Source: Streptomonospora nanhaiensis (lineage in GTDB: Bacteria > Actinomycetota > Actinomycetes > Streptosporangiales > Streptosporangiaceae). From it: 64,000 nt of DNA. The notes under the pieces were generated by a model. The model was not told the DNA's origin. It did not search any database and was given only the letters and a program-made list of their open reading frames with translations. Positions within the stretch are counted from its first letter, which is position 1, and each line of letters opens with the position of its first letter. This document shows, piece by piece, positions 23,704-31,609 of the stretch. Made by a program: the position numbers and the translations under genes. The DNA is taken from the NCBI RefSeq assembly GCF_013410565.1, contig NZ_JACCFO010000001.1, positions 5,580,001 through 5,644,000 of the forward strand, given 5' to 3'.

Positions 23704-24621
23704 ATGATCGAGATACGCCAACTCACCAAGCGCTACGGGCGGACGGTGGCCGTGGACGGCCTGTCCTTCCGGGTCGAGCCGGGCCGCGTGACCGGCTTCC
23801 TGGGCCCCAACGGCGCCGGGAAGTCCACGACGATGCGGATGGTGCTGGGCCTGGACGCGCCCACCTCCGGCGCGGCCCTGGTCAACGGCCGCCCCTACCG
23901 GAGCATCCGCCGCCCCCTGCGGGAGGTGGGCGCGCTGCTGGACGCGGGCGCGGTCGACGGCGGCCGCAGCGCCGTCAACCACCTGCGCTGGCTGGCGCGC
24001 AGCAACGGCATCGACGCACGGCGCGTCCCCGAGGTGCTGGAGCGGGTCGGGCTGTCCGGCGCCGCGCGCACGCGGGTGCGCGCGTTCTCGCTGGGCATGC
24101 GCCAGCGGCTGGGCATCGCGGCGGCGCTGCTGGGCGACCCGGCCGTGCTGCTGTTCGACGAGCCGGTCAACGGGCTGGACATGGACGGCGTGCGGTGGAT
24201 CCGCGTGCTCATGCGGTCGCTGGCCGAGGAGGGCCGGACCGTGCTGCTGTCCAGCCACCTGATGAGCGAGATGTCGCTGATCGCCGACCGCCTGGTGGTC
24301 ATCGGGCAGGGGCGGCTCATCGCCGACACCACCTTGAGCGAGCTGGAGCGGCGCTTCGACCGGGGAACCGACGTGCGCTCGCCGAGGGCGGCGGAGCTGG
24401 CCGAGGCCCTGCGCGGCGCGGGCGCCGAGGTCGCCGCCGCCGAGGGCGGGGCGCTGACCGTGCGCGGCCTGGAGCCGGCCGAGATCGGCGTCATCGCCTC
24501 CCGGCGCGGTCTGCCCGTGCACGAGGTGGTGCGGCGCGGCGCGTCGCTGGAGGACGCCTACCTGCACCTGACCGGGGGCAGCGTGGAGTACCGGGCGGCC
24601 GCGGCGGGGGTGGAGCGCTGA
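23704..24621 (+). CDS. ABC transporter ATP-binding protein, DrrA-like (module 2)
   Basis: A 305-residue ATPase. It begins IEIRQLTKRYGRTVAVDGLSF, with Walker A GPNGAGKST, the signature FSLGMRQRLGIAAALLG, Walker B AVLLFDEPVNGLD, the H-loop LSSHLMSEM and a C-terminal RRGASLEDAYLHLTGGSVEY. It is very close in design to the ATPases of modules 1 and 3. The ATG at 23704 is chosen because the start of helix-strand 1 fits; GTG 23695 in frame is possible. Its stop overlaps the next gene by one base (TGATG). It forms an operon with two permeases, and is divergent from its kinase-regulator pair. Confidence 0.92.
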   Translation: MIEIRQLTKRYGRTVAVDGLSFRVEPGRVTGFLGPNGAGKSTTMRMVLGLDAPTSGAALVNGRPYRSIRRPLREVGALLDAGAVDGGRSAVNHLRWLARSNGIDARRVPEVLERVGLSGAARTRVRAFSLGMRQRLGIAAALLGDPAVLLFDEPVNGLDMDGVRWIRVLMRSLAEEGRTVLLSSHLMSEMSLIADRLVVIGQGRLIADTTLSELERRFDRGTDVRSPRAAELAEALRGAGAEVAAAEGGALTVRGLEPAEIGVIASRRGLPVHEVVRRGASLEDAYLHLTGGSVEYRAAAAGVER

Positions 24622-25391
24622 TGGCGGTCCTCGCGGCGGAGTTCGTCAAGCTGCGCAGCGCCCGCTCCACCTTCGTGGTGCTGGGCCTGGTGGCGGTGGT
24701 CGCGGCCCTGGGCCTGCTGATGGCGGTCAACGGCGCGAACGCCTGGGACGAGGCGGGCAGCGCGGCGGACCGGCGCCGGTGGGAGGCGGCCGGCGCGATC
24801 GAGCAGGTCTTCCTGCTGCCGTTCTGGCAGCTGTGCCTGGCCGTGCTGGGCGCCCTGGCCATCACGCCGGAGTACGGCACCGGCATGATCCGCACGACGC
24901 TGGCGGCGGTGCCCCGGCGCGGCGCCGTGCTCGCCGCCAAGGCCGGGGCGGTGGGCGCGCTGACGCTGGCGGCCGGGGCGGCCGCGGTCGCGGGCACGCA
25001 CTTCGCGGTGCGGTCGGTGCTGGGCGACCGGCCGTTCGACGCCTACACGGCCCCGATGGCCGAGACGCTGCCGCTGCTGGCGGCGCTGGCCGCCTCGGCG
25101 GCGGCGGCCGGGCTGGTGGGGCTGGGCGCGGGCGTGCTGCTGCGCTCGACCGCCGGGGCGATCGTCACGGCCGTGGCGCTGGTCTACGCACTGCCGATGG
25201 TCGCGCGGTTCCTGCCCGACCCCTGGGCGGAGCGGGTGTCGGCGGTGACACTGACCGGTCTGCCCGCCGAGGTCGCGGGCACCGCGCCCGACCCCGTACT
25301 GGAGCCTGCGGCGGCGGGCGCGGTGCTCGCCGCCTACGCGCTGGCCGCGCTGGCCGCCGGCGCGGTCGCGCTGGTGAGGAGGGACGCGTGA
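24621..25391 (+). CDS. ABC-2 type exporter permease A (module 2)
   Basis: A 256-residue permease with about six membrane helices. The entry motif LAAEFVKLRSARSTFVVLG and the conserved EYGTGMIRTTLAAVPRRGAVLAAKAG segment match the DrrB-like family, and the protein ends ALVRRDA. The ATG overlaps the ATPase stop by one base and GGAG lies before it. A second, related permease follows with a four-base overlap, so this exporter is probably a heterodimer of two permeases with an ATPase homodimer, whereas modules 1 and 3 have a single permease each. Confidence 0.9.
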   Translation: MAVLAAEFVKLRSARSTFVVLGLVAVVAALGLLMAVNGANAWDEAGSAADRRRWEAAGAIEQVFLLPFWQLCLAVLGALAITPEYGTGMIRTTLAAVPRRGAVLAAKAGAVGALTLAAGAAAVAGTHFAVRSVLGDRPFDAYTAPMAETLPLLAALAASAAAAGLVGLGAGVLLRSTAGAIVTAVALVYALPMVARFLPDPWAERVSAVTLTGLPAEVAGTAPDPVLEPAAAGAVLAAYALAALAAGAVALVRRDA

Positions 25392-26209
25392 ACGCGGAAC
25401 GCGTGCGGCCGGTCGGAGTGCTGGAGCCGCTGGCCGGAGCGGTCGCGGCGGAGTGGGTCAAGGCCCGCACCGCCAGATCCACCCGCGCCGCCCTGCTCGG
25501 GGCCGTGGTGGCGGTGGCCGCCGTCGTGCTGGTGGCGGTGGCGGCGGTCAACACCTGGGAGGGGCTGCCGGCCGAGCGCCAGGACGACATGACCGTCGCC
25601 CCGCTGGACCGGGTGGTGGTGCTGCCGCTGAGCATCGCCCTGGGCGTGCTGGCGGTGCTGGCCATCACCCGCGAGTACACCACCGGCATGATCCGCGTGA
25701 CCCTCGCGGCGGTGCCCCACCGGGGCACCGTGCTCGCGGCCAAGGCGCTGGTGGTGGCGGCGGTCACCCTGGCGGCGGGGCTGGCGGGGGTGGCGGCGAC
25801 GTTCTTCCTGGGCCGGTGGATCGCGGGCGACCGCCCGCTGGGGTTCAACTCCCTGCCGCTGGAGGACGAGCTGCCGGTGGTGCTGGCGCAGGGGGTCTCG
25901 GTGATGGTGGTCGCCCTGGCCGTGCTGGGTGTTGCCACGCTACTGCGCTCGACGGCGGTCTCGATCGTGGTCCTGGTGGTGCTGGTCTACCTGGCCCCGA
26001 TGATCGCGATGAACCTGCCCGCGCCGTGGTCGCACCGCCTGTCGTCGGTGCTGCCGAGCAACCTGCCCTACCAGGTGGTAGGGGGCGTCGACACCGGGCC
26101 CGCGTTCGAGGCCGTGCTCTCGCCCTTGGAGGCGGTGGCGCTGATGGCCTGCTACGCGGTCCTGCCCCTGCTGGCCGGAGCCGCGGCCCTGCACCGCCGC
26201 GACGCCTGA
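25388..26209 (+). CDS. ABC-2 type exporter permease B (module 2)
   Basis: A 273-residue permease, paralogue of the preceding gene. It has the entry motif VAAEWVKARTARSTRAALL, six helices, the EYTTGMIRVTLAAVPHRGTVLAAKALV segment and the terminal ALHRRDA. Start GTG 25388 overlaps the stop of permease A by four bases, so the two are produced together. Codon usage and GC match the neighbours. It is followed by 177 bases without a gene before the leaderless kinase of module 3. No clear terminator is seen after it. Confidence 0.9.
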   Translation: MNAERVRPVGVLEPLAGAVAAEWVKARTARSTRAALLGAVVAVAAVVLVAVAAVNTWEGLPAERQDDMTVAPLDRVVVLPLSIALGVLAVLAITREYTTGMIRVTLAAVPHRGTVLAAKALVVAAVTLAAGLAGVAATFFLGRWIAGDRPLGFNSLPLEDELPVVLAQGVSVMVVALAVLGVATLLRSTAVSIVVLVVLVYLAPMIAMNLPAPWSHRLSSVLPSNLPYQVVGGVDTGPAFEAVLSPLEAVALMACYAVLPLLAGAAALHRRDA

Positions 26210-26373
26210 CGCCCAGGGACCCGCGCGGTCCGGCTTCGCGGCGCCGGGCCGCGCCGCCACGCGCCAGGGACGCGGCACGCTGCGGGCGGACCGCGCCGCG
26301 GGCCGCGCGCGGCTCACCGCCGCAGCGGCGGCGACGGAGGCGAACCGGCCCCGTCCTCCGCGCCGGGCGGCGG

Positions 26374-26379
26374 TAGCCT
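26374..26379 (+). promoter_or_regulatory. -10 box of the leaderless kinase 3 gene
   Basis: TAGCCT, seven bases before ATG 26387. There is no Shine-Dalgarno sequence, supporting a leaderless transcript. Confidence 0.5.
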
Positions 26380-26386
26380 CGGCGCC

Positions 26387-28168
26387 ATGGGTCTGGGCGG
26401 GGTGGAACGGCACAGCCGCGACCGGGGCGTCTGGCGGGCACGGGTCGCGGACGCGCTGCTGTGGGCGGCGCTGACCGGCGTGCTCGCGGCGGAGCTGGGC
26501 GGCGTCCGCGCGCGGCCCCTGCCCGAGATCGCCGCCATGGCCGCCCTGCTCGCGGCGGCGGTGGGGATCCGCCGGGCGCGGCCCTTCACCGCGCTCGGGC
26601 TCGCCGTGGGCGCCGCTGTCGCGCACACCGCCTACCTCGCGCTCACCCCCGCCGACCTCTTCCTGGTCTCCTACCTGCTGCCCGGCGCCGCCCTCGCCTT
26701 CCTCGCCGGGCGGCGCTCCGACCGCACCACCCCCGTCGCCGCCCTCACCGCAGGCGCGGCCGCGGTCCTCCTGGCCGCCAAGGCCCTCACCTGGCTGCGG
26801 CTCCGAGACCTCCGGGAGACGCTCACCGGCCTCACCGACTGGTTCGGCGCCGTCGGCGTCCTGGTCGGCGCGGTCATCGCGCCGTGGCTGCTGGGCCGGT
26901 ACTGGCGGCGGCACACCGAGCTGCGCACCGCCGGCTGGGAGATCGCCCACCGCATGGAGCGCGCCCGCGACGTCGACGCCGAGCGCGCCCGGCTGCGCGA
27001 ACGCGCCCGCATCGCCGGGGAGATGCACGACTCGCTGGGCCACGACCTCGCCCTGATCGCCGTGCGCGCCGCCGCCCTGGAGATGGCCGCCCAGGACGAG
27101 GCGGCGCGCGGTGCGGCGGCCGAACTGCGGGTCGCGGCGCACGACGCCAACCTGCGGCTGCGCGACATCATCGGCGTGCTGCGCGAGGACGCCGAGGCGC
27201 CCGGCGGCGGACCGGCCGATGAGGACGTCGCCACCCTGGTGGCGCGCGCCGCCGGCGCCGGGCTGCCGGTGCGCCTCATCCGGGAGGGCCCCGACGTCGA
27301 CCCGGCGACCCCGGCCGGGCGCGCCGTCCACCGGGTGGTGCAGGAGGCGCTGACCAACGCCGCCCGGCACGCGCCGGGCGCGCGGGTGACCGTGCGCGTG
27401 GTGCGGGAGGACGGCGCGACGGCGGTGCGGGTGTCCGACACCGGTTCGCCCGCGCCGGGGGCGGCCGCCGGGACCGGCAACGGCTCCGGCCTGGCGGGAC
27501 TGCGCTCCCTGGTGGCGGGCCTGGGCGGCACCCTGACCGCCGGACCGGCCGACGCGGCGGCCGCGCCGGGGGAGGGGGCCGCGGGCCGGCACGACCACGG
27601 CGGAACCGGCGGGGAACCGCGTACCGAAGCGGGCGGCGGCCGGGCGGAGGGGCGGACCGGGGCGGAGCCGGCGGCCGCCGACGGAGCCGGGTTCGTGGTC
27701 GCGGCGCGCATCCCCGACACCGCCGAGGCCCCCGGCACCGCCGCGCCCGACGACGCCACCGAGACCGCGCGGCGGCTCCGACTCGTCCGCCGCAGCGCGC
27801 GGCGGCGGCTGGCCGCCGCACTCGCGGTGCCGGCGGGCCTGACCGCCTCCGTCGTGGCCGTCGCGTTCCTGGTGCTCTGGTATGTCGGCGTCAACTCGGT
27901 GCTGCCGCCCGAGGACTACGCGCGCCTGCGGGTCGGTCAGGAGCAGGCCGCCGTCGAGGCCCGGCTGCCCCGGTTCGACTACGAGCCGGGGCGGATGGTC
28001 GATCCGCCGCCCCCGCCGCCGGGCGCGTCGTGCCGCTACTACCTGGTCGAGTGGGCCAACGGCCTGCCCCCGGTGTACCGCCTGTGCTTCGCCGACGGCG
28101 TGCTGGCGGCCAAGGACCGCATCGAGCGCACCGACGCCCCGGCGACGGACGCGACCCCGCCCGGCTGA
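26387..28168 (+). CDS. NarL-type sensor histidine kinase with C-terminal extracytoplasmic domain (module 3)
   Basis: A 593-residue kinase with the same unusual plan as kinase 1. N-terminal membrane helices span ~23-170; the phosphoacceptor is His214 in RIAGEMHDSLGHD; the N box is at ~324 (LTNAARHAPG) and the ATPase G region at ~365-372. The linker 380-435 is Gly/Ala-rich and longer than in kinase 1. A membrane helix at ~477-500 and an outside tail follow, with EDYARLRVG, CRYY (Cys549), YRLCF (Cys567) and DGVLAAKD. The conserved Cys pair suggests a disulfide or metal/redox role outside the cell. Its response regulator is 475 bases downstream, with its own promoter. Confidence 0.88.
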   Translation: MGLGGVERHSRDRGVWRARVADALLWAALTGVLAAELGGVRARPLPEIAAMAALLAAAVGIRRARPFTALGLAVGAAVAHTAYLALTPADLFLVSYLLPGAALAFLAGRRSDRTTPVAALTAGAAAVLLAAKALTWLRLRDLRETLTGLTDWFGAVGVLVGAVIAPWLLGRYWRRHTELRTAGWEIAHRMERARDVDAERARLRERARIAGEMHDSLGHDLALIAVRAAALEMAAQDEAARGAAAELRVAAHDANLRLRDIIGVLREDAEAPGGGPADEDVATLVARAAGAGLPVRLIREGPDVDPATPAGRAVHRVVQEALTNAARHAPGARVTVRVVREDGATAVRVSDTGSPAPGAAAGTGNGSGLAGLRSLVAGLGGTLTAGPADAAAAPGEGAAGRHDHGGTGGEPRTEAGGGRAEGRTGAEPAAADGAGFVVAARIPDTAEAPGTAAPDDATETARRLRLVRRSARRRLAAALAVPAGLTASVVAVAFLVLWYVGVNSVLPPEDYARLRVGQEQAAVEARLPRFDYEPGRMVDPPPPPPGASCRYYLVEWANGLPPVYRLCFADGVLAAKDRIERTDAPATDATPPG

Positions 28169-28643
28169 CCGCGCCCGGGGAGGGCTCTTTCTTTCCCGGA
28201 GCGGACGGTCGTCCCGGGTGGAGGGTGGAGCTCCGCATTCGGCCCGGTGGTGGCCGGAGTCGGTGAACCGGGTCGGGCGGCCCTTCCGGAGGGCTCTGGT
28301 GGCGTGGTCGGCCGTCGCCGCTGCTGGGAGGGGGTGAGTGCCGCGTCCGGGCCCGTGGCCGATACGGAACGGGTGAGGCGGGGCGGGGGCCGGGGTGCCC
28401 CTCGGCCGCGGTGCGGGCACCGTGGCCCCAGGGCCGCCCCTGCGGCGCTATCGGTCACAAAACCGGCGTAGTCGCAAGTAGACCCGTCTGCGGCGGGTGC
28501 GGGGCGCGCGGTACCGCCGGCGCGGCCGCCTGCCCGCGGGGCGGTGGACGGCCGTCGTCCCCGGTGCGGCGGGCGTGCCCGTCCCCGTCCGCGGCACGCT
28601 CCCTCCGTGCCGGGGCACGGCCGCCCGCCGATAGGCTGCTGCG
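28169..28643. other. Intergenic region between kinase 3 and response regulator 3
   Basis: No gene is supported on either strand. A G-rich stretch follows the kinase stop; a short AT-richer patch is at ~28450-28485. The TAGGCT -10 box of the leaderless regulator gene is at 28632-28637, six bases before its GTG. The gap breaks the usual kinase-regulator operon seen in modules 1 and 2. Confidence 0.45.
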
Positions 28644-29381
28644 GTGGGTTCACCAGCGACATCGGGCGGCGGTTCCGGCGCGGCCCCCGGCGCGCGGCTG
28701 CGCGTGGTCCTCGCCGACGACGAGCGGATGATCCGCGCGGGCATGCGCGCCATCCTGACCGCCGATCCCGGGATCGACGTGGTCGGCGAGGCCGCCGACG
28801 GAGCCGAGGCCGTGGCCCTCGTGGCCGAGCACCGGCCCGACATCGCCCTGCTGGACGTGCAGATGCCCGGCACCGACGGCCTCGCGGCCACCGAGGCCAT
28901 CACCGCGCACCACCCCGGCACCGCCGTGGTCATCCTGACGACGTTCTCCGAGGACGCCTACATCGCCCGCGCCCTCAGCGGCGGCGCGAGCGGGTTCGTG
29001 CTCAAGACGGGCGACCCCCGCGACCTCGTCGCCGGACTGCGCGCCGTGGCCCAGGGCGGGGCCTACCTCTCGCCCGAGGTGGCCCGCCGCCTCATCGCCG
29101 AACTGGGCGCCACGGGCACCGGCGGCCGCATGTCGCGGGGCGCCGCCGCGCGCGAGCGCACCGGCCGCCTGTCCGCGCGGGAGCGCGACGTCCTGGCCCT
29201 CATCGGCGAGGGCCTGTCCAACGAGGAGATCGCGGGCCGCCTGGGGATCGTGCCGGGCACGGCCAAGGTGCACGTCGGCTCGATCCTGGCCAAGCTGGAC
29301 GTGCGCAACCGGGTGCAGGCGGCGATCCTGGCCTACGAGGCCGGGCTGGTGGCCGACGGCCCCTTCCCCCGGCACCGCTGA
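28644..29381 (+). CDS. LuxR/NarL-family response regulator (module 3)
   Basis: A 245-residue regulator. A Gly/Ser/Ala-rich leader of ~18 residues is followed by a receiver domain (RLRVVLADDERMIRAGMRAIL), phospho-Asp71 (ALLDVQMPGTDG), VVILTTFSEDAYIARAL and FVLKTGDP. The C-terminal helix-turn-helix is LSARERDVLALIGEGLSNEEIAGRLGIVPGTAKVHVGSIL. It is most like regulator 1 (both have the SEDAYIARALS/GEDAYIARALS stretch). GTG 28644 is leaderless. It has its own promoter, so kinase and regulator of this module are separately expressed. Convergent with the exporter 3 operon. Confidence 0.92.
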   Translation: MGSPATSGGGSGAAPGARLRVVLADDERMIRAGMRAILTADPGIDVVGEAADGAEAVALVAEHRPDIALLDVQMPGTDGLAATEAITAHHPGTAVVILTTFSEDAYIARALSGGASGFVLKTGDPRDLVAGLRAVAQGGAYLSPEVARRLIAELGATGTGGRMSRGAAARERTGRLSARERDVLALIGEGLSNEEIAGRLGIVPGTAKVHVGSILAKLDVRNRVQAAILAYEAGLVADGPFPRHR

Positions 29382-29400
29382 CCGCCCACCCAAGACGGCG

Positions 29401-29428
29401 GCCGGGCGCCCCAGGAGGGACGCCCGGC
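29401..29428. terminator. Hairpin terminator between regulator 3 and exporter 3
   Basis: Eight-base arms GCCGGGCG and CGCCCGGC, extended by inner pairs around CCAGGAGGG, between convergent genes. Confidence 0.5.
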
Positions 29429-29450
29429 ACGGGGCCCGCGGCTGCCGTGG

Positions 29451-30302
29451 TCAGACGTCGCGCAGGCGCAGCTCGGTCCAGCCGACGATCATCGCCGCCG
29501 CGGCCCAGCCCACGACGACCGCGAGGTTGATCGGCCCGTCGTGCGGCGCGGTGTAGAACCCCACGTCACCGGCCGCGTAGAACTCGATCCCGGCGATCCC
29601 GGGGAAGTAGGCGGCCATGTCGTTGAGCGCCTGCACACCGCTGAGCTGCAGCACCAGCGGCACGCCGAGCAGCAGCAGGAACCCCAGCCCGATCGTGCCG
29701 GCGGTGCCGCGCAGGGCGGTGCCCAGCCCGACGAACAGCACGGCGAACAGCGCCATGCACAGGCCCGACCCGCCGACCGTGCCCAGCGCGTACCCGGCCC
29801 GCAGCGGCGCGTGCGCGCCGATGACCGTCCACACCGCGCCGATCCCCAGCGCCGTGGTCACCGCGCCCGCCACGAAGCCGAGCCCGGCCGTGACCAGGGC
29901 GCGCGCCGCCAGGACCCGGCCGCGCTGCGGCACCGCCAGCAGGGTCGTGGTGATGCCGCGGTTGGCGTACTCGTTGGTGGCCGCGAGCGCGCTCAGGATC
30001 AGCACGATGAACTGCACCAGGTAGAACACGCCCTGGGAGGTGACCTGGGAGTAGGAGAACGTCCCGGCCGATGCGGGGTCGTCGGCGATCCGGTCGGCCG
30101 CGGAGAACCCCATGAGCAGGCCGAACGCGATCATGACGGCGAACCCCAGGCCCAGGCACCACCACGTGGTGCGCACGGACGCCAGCTTGGTCCACTCCAT
30201 CGCCACGGCGCGCCCGAAGGCGCGGGTCCGCGGCGGCGGCGCGGGCGCCGGGGCGGTCGGGCGCCCGGCGGCGGTGCGGGCGGGGGCGGCGGATTCGGTC
30301 AC
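29451..30302 (-). CDS. ABC-2 type exporter permease (module 3)
   Basis: A 283-residue permease. A Pro/Ala-rich cytoplasmic N terminus precedes GRAVAMEWTKLASVRTTWWCLG, the DrrB-like entry motif. About six helices follow, with TNEYANRGITTTLLAVPQRGRVLAARALV as the coupling segment, and the protein ends TELRLRDV. Start GTG 30302 has AAAGGAG eight bases upstream. Unlike module 2 there is a single permease, as in module 1. The ATPase is encoded upstream with a 160-base gap between the genes that holds no further frame of note. Confidence 0.88.
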   Translation of the reverse strand: MTESAAPARTAAGRPTAPAPAPPPRTRAFGRAVAMEWTKLASVRTTWWCLGLGFAVMIAFGLLMGFSAADRIADDPASAGTFSYSQVTSQGVFYLVQFIVLILSALAATNEYANRGITTTLLAVPQRGRVLAARALVTAGLGFVAGAVTTALGIGAVWTVIGAHAPLRAGYALGTVGGSGLCMALFAVLFVGLGTALRGTAGTIGLGFLLLLGVPLVLQLSGVQALNDMAAYFPGIAGIEFYAAGDVGFYTAPHDGPINLAVVVGWAAAAMIVGWTELRLRDV

Positions 30303-30462
30303 GGGTGGTGCTCCTTTCGGGGGCGACCGGAACCGGGGCGCGGAGCGGTCGCGGTGGGGACGGACGGGTGCCGGTGGCGCGGCCCGGGCCCGCGCCGCGC
30401 GGGCCCGGTGCCGAGGGCGGGGACCGGGGCCCCCGCCGCGCGGACGCGGGCGGGACGGGCGG

Positions 30463-31458
30463 TCACCGGCGGCGCCCCCGGCGCGGCGCGGGGGCGCCGG
30501 GCGCTCCCGGCCCCGGCGCGGCACCGGTGTCCGCCCGGCGTCCGGCCGCGTAGTGGACCGCCGACTCGGTGAGCTCCAGGTAGGCCTGCTCCAGGGACGT
30601 CTCCTCCCGGTAGAGGGAGTGAATCCGGGCCCCCGCCGCGTGGGCGATGTCGCCGACCGCCTCGGGGGCAAGGCCCCGCACCCGCAGTTCGCCGGGCGCC
30701 TCGGCCGCCACCTCCACCGGTTCGCCGCCCTCGGCGCGGGCGGCGCGCAGGCGCGCGGCCAGGTCGGCGGCGTCGGGGCTGCGCACCACCACGTGGGTGC
30801 GCGACCACGCCGCGATCAGCTCCGCCATCGGGGCGTCGGCGACCAGGCGGCCGCCGCCGACCACCACCAGGTGGTCGGCCACCAGTTGCAGTTCGCCCAT
30901 CAGGTGGCTGGAGACGAACACGGTGCGGCCCTCGTCGGCGAGCCGGCGCACCAGGCCGCGCACCCACAGCACGCCGTCGAGGTCGAGCCCGTTGACCGGT
31001 TCGTCGAAGATGACGGTCGCGGGGTCGCCCAGCAGCGCGGCGGCGATGCCCAGCCGCTGGCGCATGCCCAGGGAGAACGCGCCGATGCGGCGGCGCGCCG
31101 CCGAGGCCAGGCCCACGGTCTCCAGCACCTCGCCGACCCGCGCGGCCGCGACACCGGTGCCCCGCGCCAGCGCCAGCAGGTGCGCGCGGGCGGTGCGGCC
31201 GGGGTGCCCGGCCGAGGCGTCCAGGAGCGCGCCCACCTCGCGCGCGGGCGCGGCGAGGTCGGCGTAGGGGCGGCCGTTGACCAGCGCCGTGCCCGACGTG
31301 GGGCGGTCCAGGCCGAGCAGCAGCCGCATCGTCGTCGACTTCCCCGCCCCGTTGGGGCCCAGGAAGCCGGTCACCCGCCCGGGTGCGACCTCGAAGGTCA
31401 GGCCGTCCACGGCGGTGGTCTCGCCGTAGCGCTTGGTCAGATCCCGTACTTTCAGCAC
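30463..31458 (-). CDS. ABC transporter ATP-binding protein, DrrA-like (module 3)
   Basis: A 331-residue ATPase with Walker A GPNGAGKST, signature FSLGMRQRLGIAAALLG, Walker B TVIFDEPVNGLD and H-loop VSSHLMGEL. The C terminus has the family's TSLEQAYLELTESAVHY segment, then a Pro/Gly/Arg tail. It is a close paralogue of ATPases 1 and 2. Start GTG 31458 has AAAGGA upstream. The operon has a TAGCGT -10 box at 31506-31501 on this strand and an 11-base-arm inverted repeat just upstream, which may be the operator of regulator 3. Confidence 0.92.
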   Translation of the reverse strand: MLKVRDLTKRYGETTAVDGLTFEVAPGRVTGFLGPNGAGKSTTMRLLLGLDRPTSGTALVNGRPYADLAAPAREVGALLDASAGHPGRTARAHLLALARGTGVAAARVGEVLETVGLASAARRRIGAFSLGMRQRLGIAAALLGDPATVIFDEPVNGLDLDGVLWVRGLVRRLADEGRTVFVSSHLMGELQLVADHLVVVGGGRLVADAPMAELIAAWSRTHVVVRSPDAADLAARLRAARAEGGEPVEVAAEAPGELRVRGLAPEAVGDIAHAAGARIHSLYREETSLEQAYLELTESAVHYAAGRRADTGAAPGPGAPGAPAPRRGRRR

Positions 31459-31500
31459 CGCTGCGCCGTCCTTTTCACGGATGTCCGTTGACAGGACCCG

Positions 31501-31506
31501 ACGCTA
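31501..31506 (-). promoter_or_regulatory. -10 box of the exporter 3 operon
   Basis: TAGCGT on the minus strand, about 43 bases before GTG 31458. It is identical to the -10 box of the exporter 1 operon and kinase 1. Confidence 0.5.
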
Positions 31507-31545
31507 CGAGCGCGGGGCGCGCGGCACATCGGTGCTTCGTCGCGA

Positions 31546-31573
31546 GGCGGCTATGCCCAAGTGCATAGCCGCC
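31546..31573. promoter_or_regulatory. Perfect 11-base-arm inverted repeat, operator or terminator
   Basis: GGCGGCTATGC and GCATAGCCGCC around CCAAGT. It lies 36 bases after the stop of the GH15 gene, where a terminator would be, and also just upstream of the -35 position of exporter 3, where an activating response regulator would bind. It has no T-tract. Either role, or both, is possible. Confidence 0.55.
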
Positions 31574-31609
31574 GCGCCCGCCGCGCCGACCGCGCCGGCG
31601 GCGCCCGCG

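Noticed and set aside
28039-28662. A 207-codon minus-strand frame between kinase 3 and regulator 3
   Set aside because: It overlaps the conserved end of kinase 3 and consists of Arg/Pro/Gly-rich sequence without a start signal.
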